This document shows positions 38,446 through 49,562 of a DNA stretch of 64,000 bases, piece after piece (the stretch's first letter is position 1; each line of letters opens with the position of its first letter). This stretch comes from Hsuehochloa calcarea (Eukaryota; Streptophyta; Magnoliopsida; Poales; Poaceae), in assembly GCA_036346395.1 (NCBI GenBank), contig CM070604.1:54091003-54155002 (forward strand), in the 5' to 3' direction. Both the position numbers and the translations under genes were made by a program. The notes below the pieces were generated by a model. It worked only from the letters and a program-made list of their open reading frames with translations. It was not told the origin of the DNA and did no database searches.

Positions 38446-40793
38446 ATGGCCTCCGCCCGCGCCGCTCTCCTCCGCCGCCACTGCGCCGCCAACCCCGTCC
38501 TCTTCTCCGGCCATGGACTCCGCTACCGCAAGCTCGAGGTCATCCTCACGACGGTAACGACCCACCCACCCACCCTCCGATCCGCTCTTGGCCCGCCTCT
38601 TTGATGCGTCGGGGTTACCGAGGAATGCGGGAATGCTTGTGGAATTGCCGTGGATGGTTTGAGTCGACATTTGTGGCTCCATTGTGGAGTCAACTTTTGC
38701 TTTGGGGCAATTTGAGCGAAAATGTTATCGATCCAGTGAGTAATATTGGTTTGGATGAGCTAGATGATACATCTGATGTGCCCTTCTCGATGCAAAACAA
38801 CCTGGCGGCACACGTCGCCTTTACGAGAATTTGATAAGTGGGGGAAAAAACTTCGCTGTTTTTCACTCCTTGTGCGCTGCAGACGATCGATAAGCTGGGG
38901 AAAGCCGGGGAGGTGGTGAAGGTGGCGCCAGGGCACTTCCGCAACCACCTTATGCCCAAGATGCTAGCTGTCCCAAACATCGACAAGTTTGCCATACTCA
39001 TCCGTGAGCAGCGCAAGGTTCGATTCGTTCCTTCTGTCCTTAAATGAACTGCAAACGTGTAATTGGTACGTTCCATCGCGGTCCACAAGCATGTTTACTA
39101 GTTTAGTCGCTTTGACTTTTGAGGCCTGCTTTTTAGTGTTTCATAAATCAAACGTGTCTTCTTTCTCTACGGATATATGAATTGTACTATGGACTATGCA
39201 TTCACATTCTCCATGAACCAATTCTTCGAATAGTTGCTGCCTTGTTGCTGTTCGATGAAACGGCCTTATATAGATCTCTATGCCACCTTTATTCGATGCA
39301 CAAATAGTGTTGAAGTTATTGTGGTTCTGCTAGTTCATCGCTACTGAAGTTTGCTTCTTGTAATGCAGTTATTTTGCAGTGTAAAATGTTAATTTGCAGC
39401 CTTACAAGCCACTATCATTTGTTTGATCAGCTTTACCAACGTGAAGAGGAGGTGGTGGTGAAAGAAGTCACACAGGAAGATGATGATGCTCGGGTAGGTT
39501 GTGCACTGACTGGATATATTCTTTTATTATTGTTATTTCATGATCTACAGTGTTGATGAGAGACCTTAGTAGACAACTAACTGAACTATCTATTCATTTT
39601 CTGAAAGGCTTGTTGCTGCTTAGTCCTATTCTAGTGTTTGAAACTTCCTGTTTGGACTTGTGGTTTATTTTGATGCTGTCAACTACATGTAGTATAGCAT
39701 GCTGATGAGTGATGAAGTTAGATATCATAACAGCACTATGTCAGCATACACACATGCTGTTGGTTTCTGTTCTGTAAAGTTGTATTTTGGATTTCCATGT
39801 TGAAAAGAATGGCTACGATCCTGTTGCTAGTTTACTTCCATGCCCATTTGAACCATCTGATATTTAATAGATTGAACACGTTGTCTTGAGAAGATATTCT
39901 TTTACCTCTCTCTCACCTCCTATGATATTTAGATAGTGATTCTTAAGTTTCTTCGTTAATGCAGTCAACATATTCTGTTCGAAGGGAAAACACTTTTCTG
40001 ATACGGTCTTCAGTGATTAAATATGAGTACAGTAGCTTTCCTCTGGCTCTGAAATGTGCACATTTTTGCTGTCTATAGAAAGCCACTTTGATGGATACTC
40101 GAAACCACATTTTTTACTATCTGTAAGATCATATTTGTCGTTAAGTTTAGCTCTGAATATTTCCAATTCTGGTTAAGTAGATTTTGTGTGCTTTCCCACT
40201 CACGCATACTTTTTTTTTCAAACGTTACTCATATACTTCTCAACTCAATCATTTGAACAGCAACAAGAAGAGAAACTGAAGGAGTATCAAACGGCAGCAA
40301 AACGGCTCGATAACGCTCTCTTGGTTAGTGTAATTCCACTAAAATAGTGAATCCTGCTGCAGCACATTTGTTTTCATGTTCCAATCACAAAACCTTGTTT
40401 TTGTGTAGGGTGCTATTCACATGTGGCAACTGGCATGATTTAGTCCATGGAAGAGTACTGATTATCACTGATGTTTTGATAGGTGCTGAGGCGGTTCATC
40501 TCTGTTGGGAACGAGCTGCGTACTCCTGTAACGAAGGATGAAATTGTTTTCGAGGTGCTTTTCGAGCTCAGCCACCCTCCTTATTCCAAAATTTCAAATT
40601 TTTATTAACATCTCTGCTTCACCAACAGGCGGCAAGGCAACTCAATATCAATATCCACCCAGACAATCTGCACCTGCAGTCACCATTGGCGTCCCTGGGG
40701 GAATTTGAGGTGCCCCTCCGCTTACCGAGGGATATACCGCGCCCCGAAGGCAAGCTGCAGTGGACTCTCAAGATTAAGATCAGGAGAAAATAA
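38446..40793 (+). CDS. Ribosomal protein L9 (bL9), probably mitochondrial
   Basis: Six exons: 38446-38553, 38883-39017, 39431-39493, 40261-40323, 40483-40554, 40629-40793 (TAA). All introns fall between codons. The product is 201 residues. bL9 is a large-subunit protein of bacterial-type ribosomes. The N-terminal 27 residues (MASARAALLRRHCAA) are rich in Arg and Ala, as in a mitochondrial presequence. The L9 N-domain follows (YRKLEVILTT, IDKLGKAGEVVKVAPGHFRN, LMPKMLAVP), with charged, helix-forming exons 3-4, then the C-domain (VTKDEIVFEAARQLNI, LGEFEVPLRLPRDI). Mitochondrial rather than plastid targeting is inferred from the presequence and the diverged C-domain. Confidence 0.88.
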
Positions 40794-43189
40794 GTAGAGG
40801 CCCTGGGATATCAAACCATCTTATCCTTCGGATCAAGAGACCTGTGAAATGTATTTTTGGAATTGAAGTCTCACGCATGTCTCTTATTATGCACTCAGAT
40901 GTATTAGCACTGCAAACTCTCTTTCCATTTTGAAAGTGAAGTGTTGCCTTTTCACCTTGTGAACTCTCTTCAGGCCATTATTGGCCCGTCTTTCAGCAAG
41001 ATGGTATGGTTGGCAGTTCCTTGTTAAAAAGTTGAAACAGTGGATAATGTGTTTTGAGTAGGTTGCAAGTTGCAACTACTGCCTAGTATGAGCTCTCTGT
41101 GCATTGTCTACAATGTTGTGTTGTTGTTGGCTTGATTATATACCTTACCTGACCTGTTGGTTCCCCAATCTGGGTGTAAAAGGAGAGCGGCACAAAGAAG
41201 GCTGAGTTTGCAAGGCATCCTCGAAAAAAAGGAGAGGCGCGGCGAGCGAAAGTTTGCTCGAAAATGCGGCACAACCTAACCAACCACGAAGGGCACGTTC
41301 TCGTCGTCGTCATCATCGCATCGAAAATGGCAGTCCCCATCACGTTTTAATCGGCCAACATTGCTCTGCGTGATGTGCAGTGATGGTTAATCTGCTGTGT
41401 TCTTATCTACCCTCCATTTGCCTGCGCTGTGATGGCTACCGGCAATCATTTTCTTGGTCGTATTTACAGATCTAGGCTGAATTACATTGATAGTGACTTG
41501 ACTTCCCTGGAGTGCGTCAGATCCTTGCTGATACAGTGGTGTACCCAGCCAGCACTAGGTTGTTTCCCAATTCTGATTAACCCTAGTACTAGAATTTCTC
41601 CAATGTGTGCCTAAAATGGCAGGGCATTACGAGATCCCACTTTGCTTGAGCACTGCAAAATACCTTTCCTAGGCAGCAAGAGAAAGCTGTAAAGCAGTCA
41701 GTTACCTCAAGGCCCTTTGTCTCGAGGTTAATTCACCTGCAAGGCATCAGCATTCACAAGCAATGGAGATGCTTCTTTGGGTAGCAGGTAGGATTGTAGG
41801 CAGAAGCAGTAGTTAGCTCACCTGGGTTTGTGCTTCATAAAACCTTATCACGCTCTTGTTCACGCTTCAACAGTGCTTATGGATGTTTAGTTAGAACTGA
41901 GTCCACAAATTTTGGCATCCAATGAACTGCTGTGTGTGGTCCTAAGAGCTACTCATAAGAGCTACTTTGGAGGTCATAATCTTCAATCAATCAATGGCAG
42001 GCAGGGGTCCTTATCGGATTATATCTATCAGTAAAAGTAAAAGGTCAAACAAAAATATGGTTTCATGGTCTTTTCCTCCTGTCTAACTGAGTTATTTATG
42101 GATCAGTTGAATTTGGGGGAATAAACTTTTGCAGATTTAGTCACATTGGAGAGCATGCAGATTAACTTGTGGTCACCATTTTAAAAGAACAGACAATACA
42201 CAAGGTATGCATTTCAACTGCATCATGTGGTTAAGCTCACTAATGCTAGTTTCTGCAGGGGGAAAAAAAAGGCAAAGTTCACCTAATATATTGTGTGGAG
42301 GGGCCAAGTGAAATACAAAACTAAGGTGTACATGTGATGGGGGCAAAGTCCATGTGACACCAAATGATTCATCCCTAAGCACAATACATATAATACACCA
42401 TAAGAAATAAGAGAGGACAGCAGGCTAAGGAACTGCTTGGCTATAATACAACCAATTGAAGAAAGGAGTTTTGGTTTAGATATCTCATGCCTTTCAGGGA
42501 AGAACATGAATGATATCTCAAGCCTCACTTGTGTACACATACATAGTACCAGTAGTGCTTAGTGAAAATGAAAGATTAGAAGGGAGCAAACAAGACAAAT
42601 CAAAGCGTCTCAAGAAAAGTTGATCAAAACTTGCAACAAACATCAGGAAAGGTTCAAAAATCTCAACTGAAAAATCGCTCAAAGTTGAACTGCAAATAGC
42701 CCTTCATTTATGCAGCCAAGTACAAAAGGACAGTGTATTATGATACTGAAAGGCACTAGTGATGACTGATGACTCCCAAAAGAATTTCATACAAGTCTTC
42801 TGATACAGGCAAATCAGCTTCAACATTCACTGAATACGTTCAATTTAGGGTAAAAAGAATCACTTTTACCCCTTGAAAATTATAACTCTGAATCCTTTCA
42901 TTTTGGGATGTACAGTAGTCATCACTCTACCATAATCCATTGTAACTCAGAATAGACCTGACTGCACAATTAGCAGATTATGGACCACATACACAACAAA
43001 TGCGAGAGTAGTCCTAACAATTGACGTAGCAACTGCAAGCAAAATACTAGATGTATGAGTGACAGTACCATCTCATTTGACATTTGAAAAAAGATGTTAC
43101 TAATTTATTATAAGTTTGTGCCTTTTTAAATGTTCCTTAAATGGCTACTAAAACAAGCAGCAAGATTGGCATATGCGCATAATCAAAGG
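40794..43189. other. Spacer downstream of the L9 gene, nothing recognised
   Basis: 2.4 kb of mostly AT-rich DNA. No coding motif, tRNA or terminal repeat was found. Short open frames on both strands look random. Confidence 0.45.
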
Positions 43190-43197
43190 CCGGTGTC

Positions 43198-43418
43198 CAG
43201 GGTTAAAAAACCCGGAACCGGCCAGTTTCCTGGTGACTGGCCGGAAACGGTAACCGGTCTACCGGATTTACCCAAAAAACCCGGATGGAATTCGTTTGAA
43301 TTTGCTTAAAAACAAGCCGAAATTTGAAAACTAGAATTTGAATTTGCTAAACTAGGAAAAACCGGCCAGTTTTTCCATTCCCGGACCCGACCGGTAACCG
43401 GCCGGTTTTTTATCTCTG
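43198..43418. mobile_element. Small hAT-like non-autonomous element
   Basis: A 221-bp element with imperfect inverted ends, CAGGGTTAAAAAACCC on the left and, reading inward from the right, CAGAGATAAAAAACCGG. The interior is dense in ACCGG and CCGGT motifs, as in a common grass hAT family. The 8-bp flanks (CCGGTGTC and CCGGTAAA) match at five positions, a weak target duplication. Confidence 0.55.
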
Positions 43419-44328
43419 CCGGTAAAACATTTCCTTGTTTACTAGTAGGTACTTGTTTACTAGTAGGTATGAGGATGCATACATGTTACCCTGCACTTCA
43501 GTGTTTGTGCTGAAAGAAAGAAAAAACAGCATTCATGCACTACAGTTCCATTACCATGCCATCTCAACAACCCTAAATCATGCTAATTGGGGCAATGTGT
43601 AGTAAATTGCAGTTCCAACTGAAGAAAAACAGGAGAATTCTTCAAGACTCAAAAGAAAACAAGGATGAAACATGTAATCCTGATGGGTGAAAGATGGAGT
43701 AGTACAATGGATCGCACTTATTAATAAAGGCACATCACATTCATATCAACTGTTCATTGTTGCTGTCCTTTTAGAAAAGAAAAAAATCTGCGACAAGTAG
43801 AAGAGTCCAATCATTCAGCACACCTTAATTGTAAGCTGATTGATGCAAACCATAACAGTGCACATACTGATGGATAGATTTGGAGCTCATAGGTAATAAA
43901 AAACCTCTCGATTCCTTGCCAGTAGTACAAGCTACTAATTCCAACAGTACTCAACTGAGCAATGTACAATTATCCAATGACATATTTCCTCTGTTTTCCC
44001 CAGAATTTTCGACCTTGTTTCCACTGGAAGAACCTTAATTGACTAGAGGGGGGGGAGCTTGGGGGTTAACATTCTTCAGCATTTCCAATTTTCAATTTTT
44101 CCATTGTTCATACCGCATACCAATTGTACAACTTTGACATGGAACAAGAACTCCTAGGCAATAATTCCATTACCCAATTGCTAGTTTATATCACAAAACA
44201 ACTTCACTAATACATGAAAAGATTCAAGTTTGGCAAGATGAACTATCTACTGCAACTGTACCAGGTTGCTCGGGTTTTGAAACCCAGCATAACATGAGGA
44301 GGGAGACATGCCGTGCCGGCATCAACGT
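43419..44328. other. 3' flank of the GRAS gene
   Basis: AT-rich sequence without a gene. It presumably contains the 3' UTR of the minus-strand GRAS gene; no polyadenylation site was assigned. Confidence 0.4.
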
Positions 44329-45948
44329 TCAGCACCGCCAGGATGACACCGACACGAGCACCGACCGCTGCCACCACAGCACTAGCGCCGCCTGGCACTT
44401 CTCGACATGGAATCCATGGTTGGCGGTGCGCCTGAGCAGGCATTCGGCCTGGGCCTCCGCCGCATTGCTGAACTGCAGCGGCGCAAACCCGGCGGATGCA
44501 AACATGGACTGCCATGGGGGCAGCTTGTCCCCGAGCACTAGGCGCTCGACCCTCGGCCGCAGAATGAACTGCCCGACCTTGGTCACCACGTCCGGCGACG
44601 CGCCCGCTGCTTCCAGCGATTCAAGAAGCGCGGCACAGGACTGCAAGAGGTTGAGGGCGTGACGCGGGAGCGGCAGGTCGCCGCGGTCGCATCCGTGGTC
44701 GACGCACACGACAATGGCGGGACAGAGCTGCTTGACGACACGGAGGGACGCCGGCGCCTGCGAGAACGTTCCTGATCCAATTGGGAGATGGACGGCGACG
44801 GCTTCGTCGGGCGCCGCCGATAAGCCAATGGGCGAGGACGGGTCGAAGGGGTCGAGCACAATGGCATTGAATTCGAACGGGATGCCGAGCTCCGCGGCAA
44901 AGCGCGTCAAGCTCTCGTGGGTGAGGTGGAGCTCGAGGGGGTGCCTTGACCCCGGCGAGACCAATGCCGTCACCTTCAGGGTCGGCGGCGGCAGCGGCGC
45001 AGCAGTGCAGCGCCACTGGTGCGCGAGCTCCTGCATGAGCGGCGGCCACTGGACGCCGAAGCCGACGTCGAAGTCAACCACGTGGACACGGCGCGCGCCA
45101 CCGAGCGCGTCCAGGAACGCCTGCGTGGCTGTGAAGCTGGCGAACTGGACGGTCGGGGACGCGCCCGCTAGGGCCTTGTGCGCGGCGAGCTTTAGCGTGA
45201 CGTCGAGTGGTGAGGAGACGGAGCCGGGTGGGAGGGCAGTGGGCGAGAGCAGGCGCAGGAGCGCGTCCCGGAGGTGAATGGCGGCGCGGAGGAGAGGAGG
45301 GTGCCCCGGCGGCGGCGGAGAGGGGAGCCGATGATTGAGCCGCGCCAATATCCCTCGCGCGCCAGTGAAGTCTCCGGCGTCGGCGCGGCGCGCCGCCTCA
45401 AGGAGCTCGTCCACCGCCGCCTGAGGGTCGACATCCTCGGCGGTGACGGCGGAGATGGGGAGCAGCTGCGCTGGGAGCTGCGGCAGCGAGAACGCCTCGA
45501 CGGCCGCGGGTTCGTGGTTCGGCGGCGGAGGCAAGAAGGGGTCAAAGGCGGGGCCTTTGAAGCCGAAGGCGTTGCCGTCGTCGTTGGCGTAGCCAGCGTC
45601 CATGATCCAGCGGAGGAAGGAGCTGTCCTGGGGTTGGGCGGCGGGCGCGGCCATGTCGCCGGAGAGGACGGCCTCCCAGTCCTCGGCGCTGATGGGGGGC
45701 GGCTCCAACGCGGCCGAGGAGTAGGAGGATGCTGCGCCGCCGAGGGAGGAAGAGGTGGGCGGGCTGGGGCTGCGGTTGTAGAGCACGGAGGTGGGAGGTG
45801 GGCTCCCGCGACTTGTTGAGGCGCTTGGCCGCGGCAAATACGGATCCTTGGGCGGGGGCGTCGTGGTCGATCGAGGTCCAGCTCTAGCTCTGGCTCTCCG
45901 CTCTAGCTTGGGTTGGAGGTCGCAGGACATGGTGAGCGCGCACATCAT
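44329..45948 (-). CDS. GRAS transcription regulator, HAIRY MERISTEM (HAM/SCL6-like) type
   Basis: Single exon, 539 residues, on the minus strand. GRAS proteins are plant nuclear regulators; HAM members keep shoot and root meristems undifferentiated. The N-terminal 170 residues are low-complexity (Pro, Ser, Ala), with EDWEAVLSGDMA near residue 90. The GRAS domain follows: LHRI (AAVDELLEAARRADAGDF), VHIID-type motif VHVVDFDVGFGVQWPPLMQE at about 288-307, a PFYRE-like region (FEFNAIVLDPFDPSS), and a C-terminal SAW region (FHVEKCQAALVLWWQRS) ending SSWRC. The VDFDVGFG form is typical of HAM. The mRNA carries a miR171 site. A second ATG lies six codons in (MSCDLQPKL) and could be the true start. 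Confidence 0.9.
   Translation of the reverse strand: MMCALTMSCDLQPKLERRARARAGPRSTTTPPPKDPYLPRPSASTSRGSPPPTSVLYNRSPSPPTSSSLGGAASSYSSAALEPPPISAEDWEAVLSGDMAAPAAQPQDSSFLRWIMDAGYANDDGNAFGFKGPAFDPFLPPPPNHEPAAVEAFSLPQLPAQLLPISAVTAEDVDPQAAVDELLEAARRADAGDFTGARGILARLNHRLPSPPPPGHPPLLRAAIHLRDALLRLLSPTALPPGSVSSPLDVTLKLAAHKALAGASPTVQFASFTATQAFLDALGGARRVHVVDFDVGFGVQWPPLMQELAHQWRCTAAPLPPPTLKVTALVSPGSRHPLELHLTHESLTRFAAELGIPFEFNAIVLDPFDPSSPIGLSAAPDEAVAVHLPIGSGTFSQAPASLRVVKQLCPAIVVCVDHGCDRGDLPLPRHALNLLQSCAALLESLEAAGASPDVVTKVGQFILRPRVERLVLGDKLPPWQSMFASAGFAPLQFSNAAEAQAECLLRRTANHGFHVEKCQAALVLWWQRSVLVSVSSWRC
45332..45352 (-). promoter_or_regulatory. miR171 target site in the GRAS mRNA
   Basis: The plus strand at these 21 positions reads as a miR171-family sequence itself (starts TGATTGAGCCGCGCCAAT), so the minus-strand mRNA is fully complementary. 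It encodes residues around ILARLN just after the LHRI motif, the place where HAM genes are cut by miR171. Confidence 0.88.
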
Positions 45949-47010
45949 GAGACATGGTGAGCGCGTAGATCACAATCGACAATCAGCGGAGAGGAGTTGA
46001 ACGATTGTAGTGGTTTTTTTTTTTTAAAAAAAATTATGGAAGAGGATCTATATTGGATTTAACCGACAACTGTATACAATGTACTCGTACGATATCGTCT
46101 CCTCGTCGTCGTGGTTAAAACTGCTCTGATCTGTTCTGTCAGTCGATGCTATTGTCGATAACCGGGTGAACAGCACAACACGTGATCGCAGAGGGTGAAG
46201 TCGACTTGGTCGAAGGAGTTGCAATCATCTAGTTGAAAGAATTTAACTATCAGATTTCTTCTGTCCTACTACTTCAGAATGTCTCACACCTTTTGGAACG
46301 AAAACAAGTCGAAAACTGCTCGAAACAAGAACTCATCGAAGACTGATCAATATGAGAGTCGGTCGAAAACAGAAGAACAAATCAAAGACGATGAATGAGA
46401 ATAAGTCGAACGCAGTGCTTAGAAGCACACGCCACCAACAAAGACATAACTTCCTTGGAATCAATCTGATCTATTATTTCTCAATCATGTTCTGTAGCTA
46501 CAAAGTGCTTTGATGGCACCCCTCAAACCCTAGCACGAAAACACCAAAAAACTTTCTCTGAAAAACGCCGCCACCAAAAAGTCCCGTCTAACAATTAACC
46601 TCTTCCGGTATTTATATGCTAGTAGTAAACCGTGTCCTTAACAGCATGGATACGCAATTCTATCTCTTCTGAAAAACAAAGGACCCAAAACCCCTCAAAT
46701 CACAGGTTTTCTATAATCTCTAAACCTTTCAATTATGAGCATCTTCCATGAGTCCTCACATGTCGAAGCCTTCAGGATGACACCTCCCATAGCTTCTCCA
46801 CACATCATCATTCACCTTTGATCTCCATGTGCCCCAGTGTAAGTCTGACCACTTCGTGACATCCACGACCACCTGAACCTTGGATTTTTTTCATCCTAGT
46901 TCTGGCCCTCCTCCTCATCTTAGTATTCCCCTATCTCTGATGCGGTTATTTTTTTGGCAGTTGTCCACGCAGTATGAGAAGATGAGACAGCTGTCACGCC
47001 AATTTCATCG
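45949..47010. other. Upstream region of the GRAS gene, LTR-like in part
   Basis: Contains the GRAS promoter. From about 46150 to 46420 it has many GTCGAA motifs, then a TATTTATATGC stretch at about 46610. It may be a degraded LTR, but no ends or target duplication were found. Confidence 0.3.
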
Positions 47011-47012
47011 AT

Positions 47013-47258
47013 CAAGCCTGCAAGTTCAAGAAGCATGACTGCTAGAAAAGCGTATGAAGAGGCTAGGCTACTTCACTAGCATTCCTCCATACACAACTGC
47101 AGGCCTCGAGATATGCCACGTAGCATGTAGAATCCTCCTCATGCTGCTTGGGCAACTCCAAGGCCTGCAGTTGTGTCTGGAGGAATGCCAGCGAAATAGC
47201 CTCTTCGTGTAATCTCCTGGCAGCCATACTTTTTGAACTTGCAGGCTTGATGAAGTTG
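47013..47258. repeat. Long inverted repeat, about 95-bp arms
   Basis: The left arm, about 47013-47106 (ATCAAGCCTGCAAGTTC through CAACTGCAGGCCT), pairs with the right arm, about 47160-47258 (AGGCCTGCAGTTGTG through AACTTGCAGGCTTGAT), with a spacer of about 53 bp. It adjoins a CACTA remnant and may be part of it. Confidence 0.75.
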
Positions 47259-47289
47259 GCGTGGCTGTTGTCTCATACTTTTCATGTTG

Positions 47290-47836
47290 CATGGACGACA
47301 GCTGAAAAAACAATTATCAGAGACGGTTTTTGTAAATAAACATCTGTGATAAACATCACAGACGGTTCCATTTACAAACCGTCTGTGATAATTATATATC
47401 TGGAGCATGCTAGAGTTGAAGATGGAGCGCATTCTGGACCATATCAAGTAGGTGGAGAAGATTGTGTGTGCATGTATCATTGTTGTAATTTATGGCATGT
47501 TTGTTAAGTAGCTGGGAAAGTATATCATAAACAATTCTTATGAAGAACTGTCTGTGAAGTTTTCACTATCACATATGGTTATTGTTGAGAGTCGTCTGTG
47601 AAGTTTCTACTATCACAGACAGTTATTGTTGAGAATCATCTGTGATAATTCACAGATAATTTTATTTAATAACCGTATGTGATGTATGTGATTTTTACAG
47701 ACGATTATTATTAATAATTGTCTGTAAATTATCATAGAAGGTTATATTTATAGACCGTCTGTGATATGTAACTATCACAGACGGTTCCTTTACCGTCTGT
47801 GATGAAGCATCCATGGTAGCTTGTATTGTACTAGTG
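47290..47836 (-). mobile_element. CACTA (En/Spm-like) transposon end with subterminal repeats
   Basis: On the minus strand the end at 47836 reads CACTAGTACAATACAAG, a CACTA-class terminus. Inward, the motif TCACAGACGG and its complement CCGTCTGTGA recur in both orientations (about 47300-47400 and 47570-47790), as expected of transposase-binding subterminal repeats. No matching opposite terminus was found, so the element is truncated. Confidence 0.65.
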
Positions 47837-47859
47837 GTTGTGATGTAGACTGCTGAGTT

Positions 47860-48070
47860 CTTGACTCGAATATGAATACTATCTGTATCCGTATCCGTAT
47901 TGGTGGAATTTCTCATACCACATCCGGATTCGTATCCAGGGAAAAAATCGGATAGTATCCATATATGTATTCATTTTTTATTCAGATGCGGATTTTACTT
48001 ACCACATTTGCATTTTCTAGGATGCGAACATCAGATCAAACAGATTATCCTTTACCATTTTCCACCCCTA
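47860..48070. mobile_element. hAT element terminal fragment
   Basis: Rich in GTATCCG and GATTCG subterminal motifs and ending TTTTCCACCCCTAG at about 48070, the same terminal motif as at about 50157. It lies directly before the transposase remnant. Confidence 0.4.
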
Positions 48071-48119
48071 GTCGTCATGCTCCTTCTAGAAAAGATTAAA
48101 AAAGACAAGTGTATTATAC

Positions 48120-49062
48120 ATGTGCTTGAAGATCTTTCTTAATATTACTAAGCTTATCTCAGGCTCTTACTACCCAACTGCAAACTTATTCTTTGTTGAA
48201 TTTAGTGAAATTAACATCCAGCTTATTGAGTGGACTAAAGGCAATGATGGCTTTATTGTTCCCATGGCAAAAGCTATGCAGGATAAATTTAATAAATACT
48301 GGAAGATGAGCAATGTTGCTCTAGCAGTTGCATGCTTCTTAGATCCTTGCTACAAGATGAAGGTGGTTGAGTTTTACTATAAATCGATGTCTAACAACAC
48401 TGGAATTAAGGAGATTGATGAATTTAGGAAGGTTGTTAAGGAGTTGTTTGATTCTTATGCATCCCTTTACACTAATCATGCAATTAGCACTATGCATCCT
48501 CCATTTCGAACTCGCCACCGTGTGGATCCTGAGGATGAACCGAAAAGGAACAAACTAGATGCTTTTCTAAATGATATTTGTGAAGTAGGCCAAGCGTAGT
48601 ATTGCAATGAGCCATTATGGAGATGGCCTGAAGATGAGTACTTTGACATTTTTCATGACGGAAGACCCAGGGTGTGAAGTATCATGTCCTTGCTCATCCT
48701 ACAAGAGATGTTTTGGCTATTCCTGCATCAACAGTTGCATCATAATCTACCTTTAGTGATAGAGGAAGAGTTATTGACAAATATCGTAGTCGTTTGGACC
48801 CTGAAGTTGTTGAGGCCCTTATTTGCACAAAGGATTGGATAAGAACATCTAGGAAAGGTAAACAAATAAAAATTTGCATATGATGTACTTCTATTGTTCT
48901 ACATTATGTATTATATGTTTGGCTGAACCAATACTAATGTACTTTTGTCTATTTATTTCAGATCAAAGCGAAGTAGCTTCAATTATGGAAGATTTAGCTA
49001 TTTTAGAAATAAATGACAAAGTTGAACAAGATGAAGGTATATATCAATATATGTACAAATAG
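48120..49062 (+). pseudogene. hAT transposase (ricesleeper-like), broken
   Basis: The frame 48120-48599 encodes ITKLISGSYYPTANLFFVEF, then MQDKFNKYWKMSNVALAVAC and FLDPCYKMKVVEFYY, typical of plant RICESLEEPER-like hAT transposases. Past a stop, WRWPEDEYFDI and the C-terminal dimerisation block (VIDKYRSRLDPEVVEALICT) can be read in broken frames at about 48600-48840. The N-terminal zinc finger and catalytic part are absent. RICESLEEPER proteins can be domesticated, but the stops here argue for decay. Confidence 0.75.
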
Positions 49063-49460
49063 AAGTGTTTGTGTTGTTAGATGCTTAGATTTAATTACGT
49101 ATCTCAACAATTGGTTATTAACTTATTATGTTGCAAGTGCCTGCAGTGCTGCAGAAGGTTGCAATGTCATGGTGGTTGTGGAAGAAAATTAAAGCTCGCC
49201 ATGCTGCTTCGAAATGTGTTTGATCTTGTGAGCTGAAGTGCAAGTGCTTGGCACTTAACCTGTTAATCATTTCTTATTCTTATATGTAATAGTATCATAT
49301 TTTGTTTGGGACTTGTGACTCGGAGGATATATATGTTGTCTGTCTGTCTGTCTGTCTGTGGAATGTTTTCATGGCATTGTGATTTGTGGACTGGAATGGT
49401 GTTGAAACTTGGAACAAAGTAATAGTAGTATAGGGCTGCAAACTGATGGATGCATGCTGT

Positions 49461-49562
49461 GTTGATATATGCTTTATTAATATATGCATGCTGTGTTGAT
49501 ATATGCTTTATTAATATATGCATGCTGTGTTGATATATGCTTTATTAATATATGCATGTTGT
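49461..49562. repeat. Three tandem copies of a 34-bp unit
   Basis: A 34-bp unit starting GTTGATATATGCTTTATTAA begins at 49461, 49495 and 49529. Shorter imperfect echoes (TTGATATATG, GGATGCATG) occur up to about 49670. A TGTC microsatellite is at about 49336-49359. Confidence 0.85.

Noticed and set aside
45274..45819. 181-residue Gly/Arg-rich plus-strand frame
   Set aside because: Antisense shadow of the GRAS gene.
49461..49562. Tandem 34-bp units as a CRISPR array
   Set aside because: The units abut without spacers and this is a plant nuclear genome.
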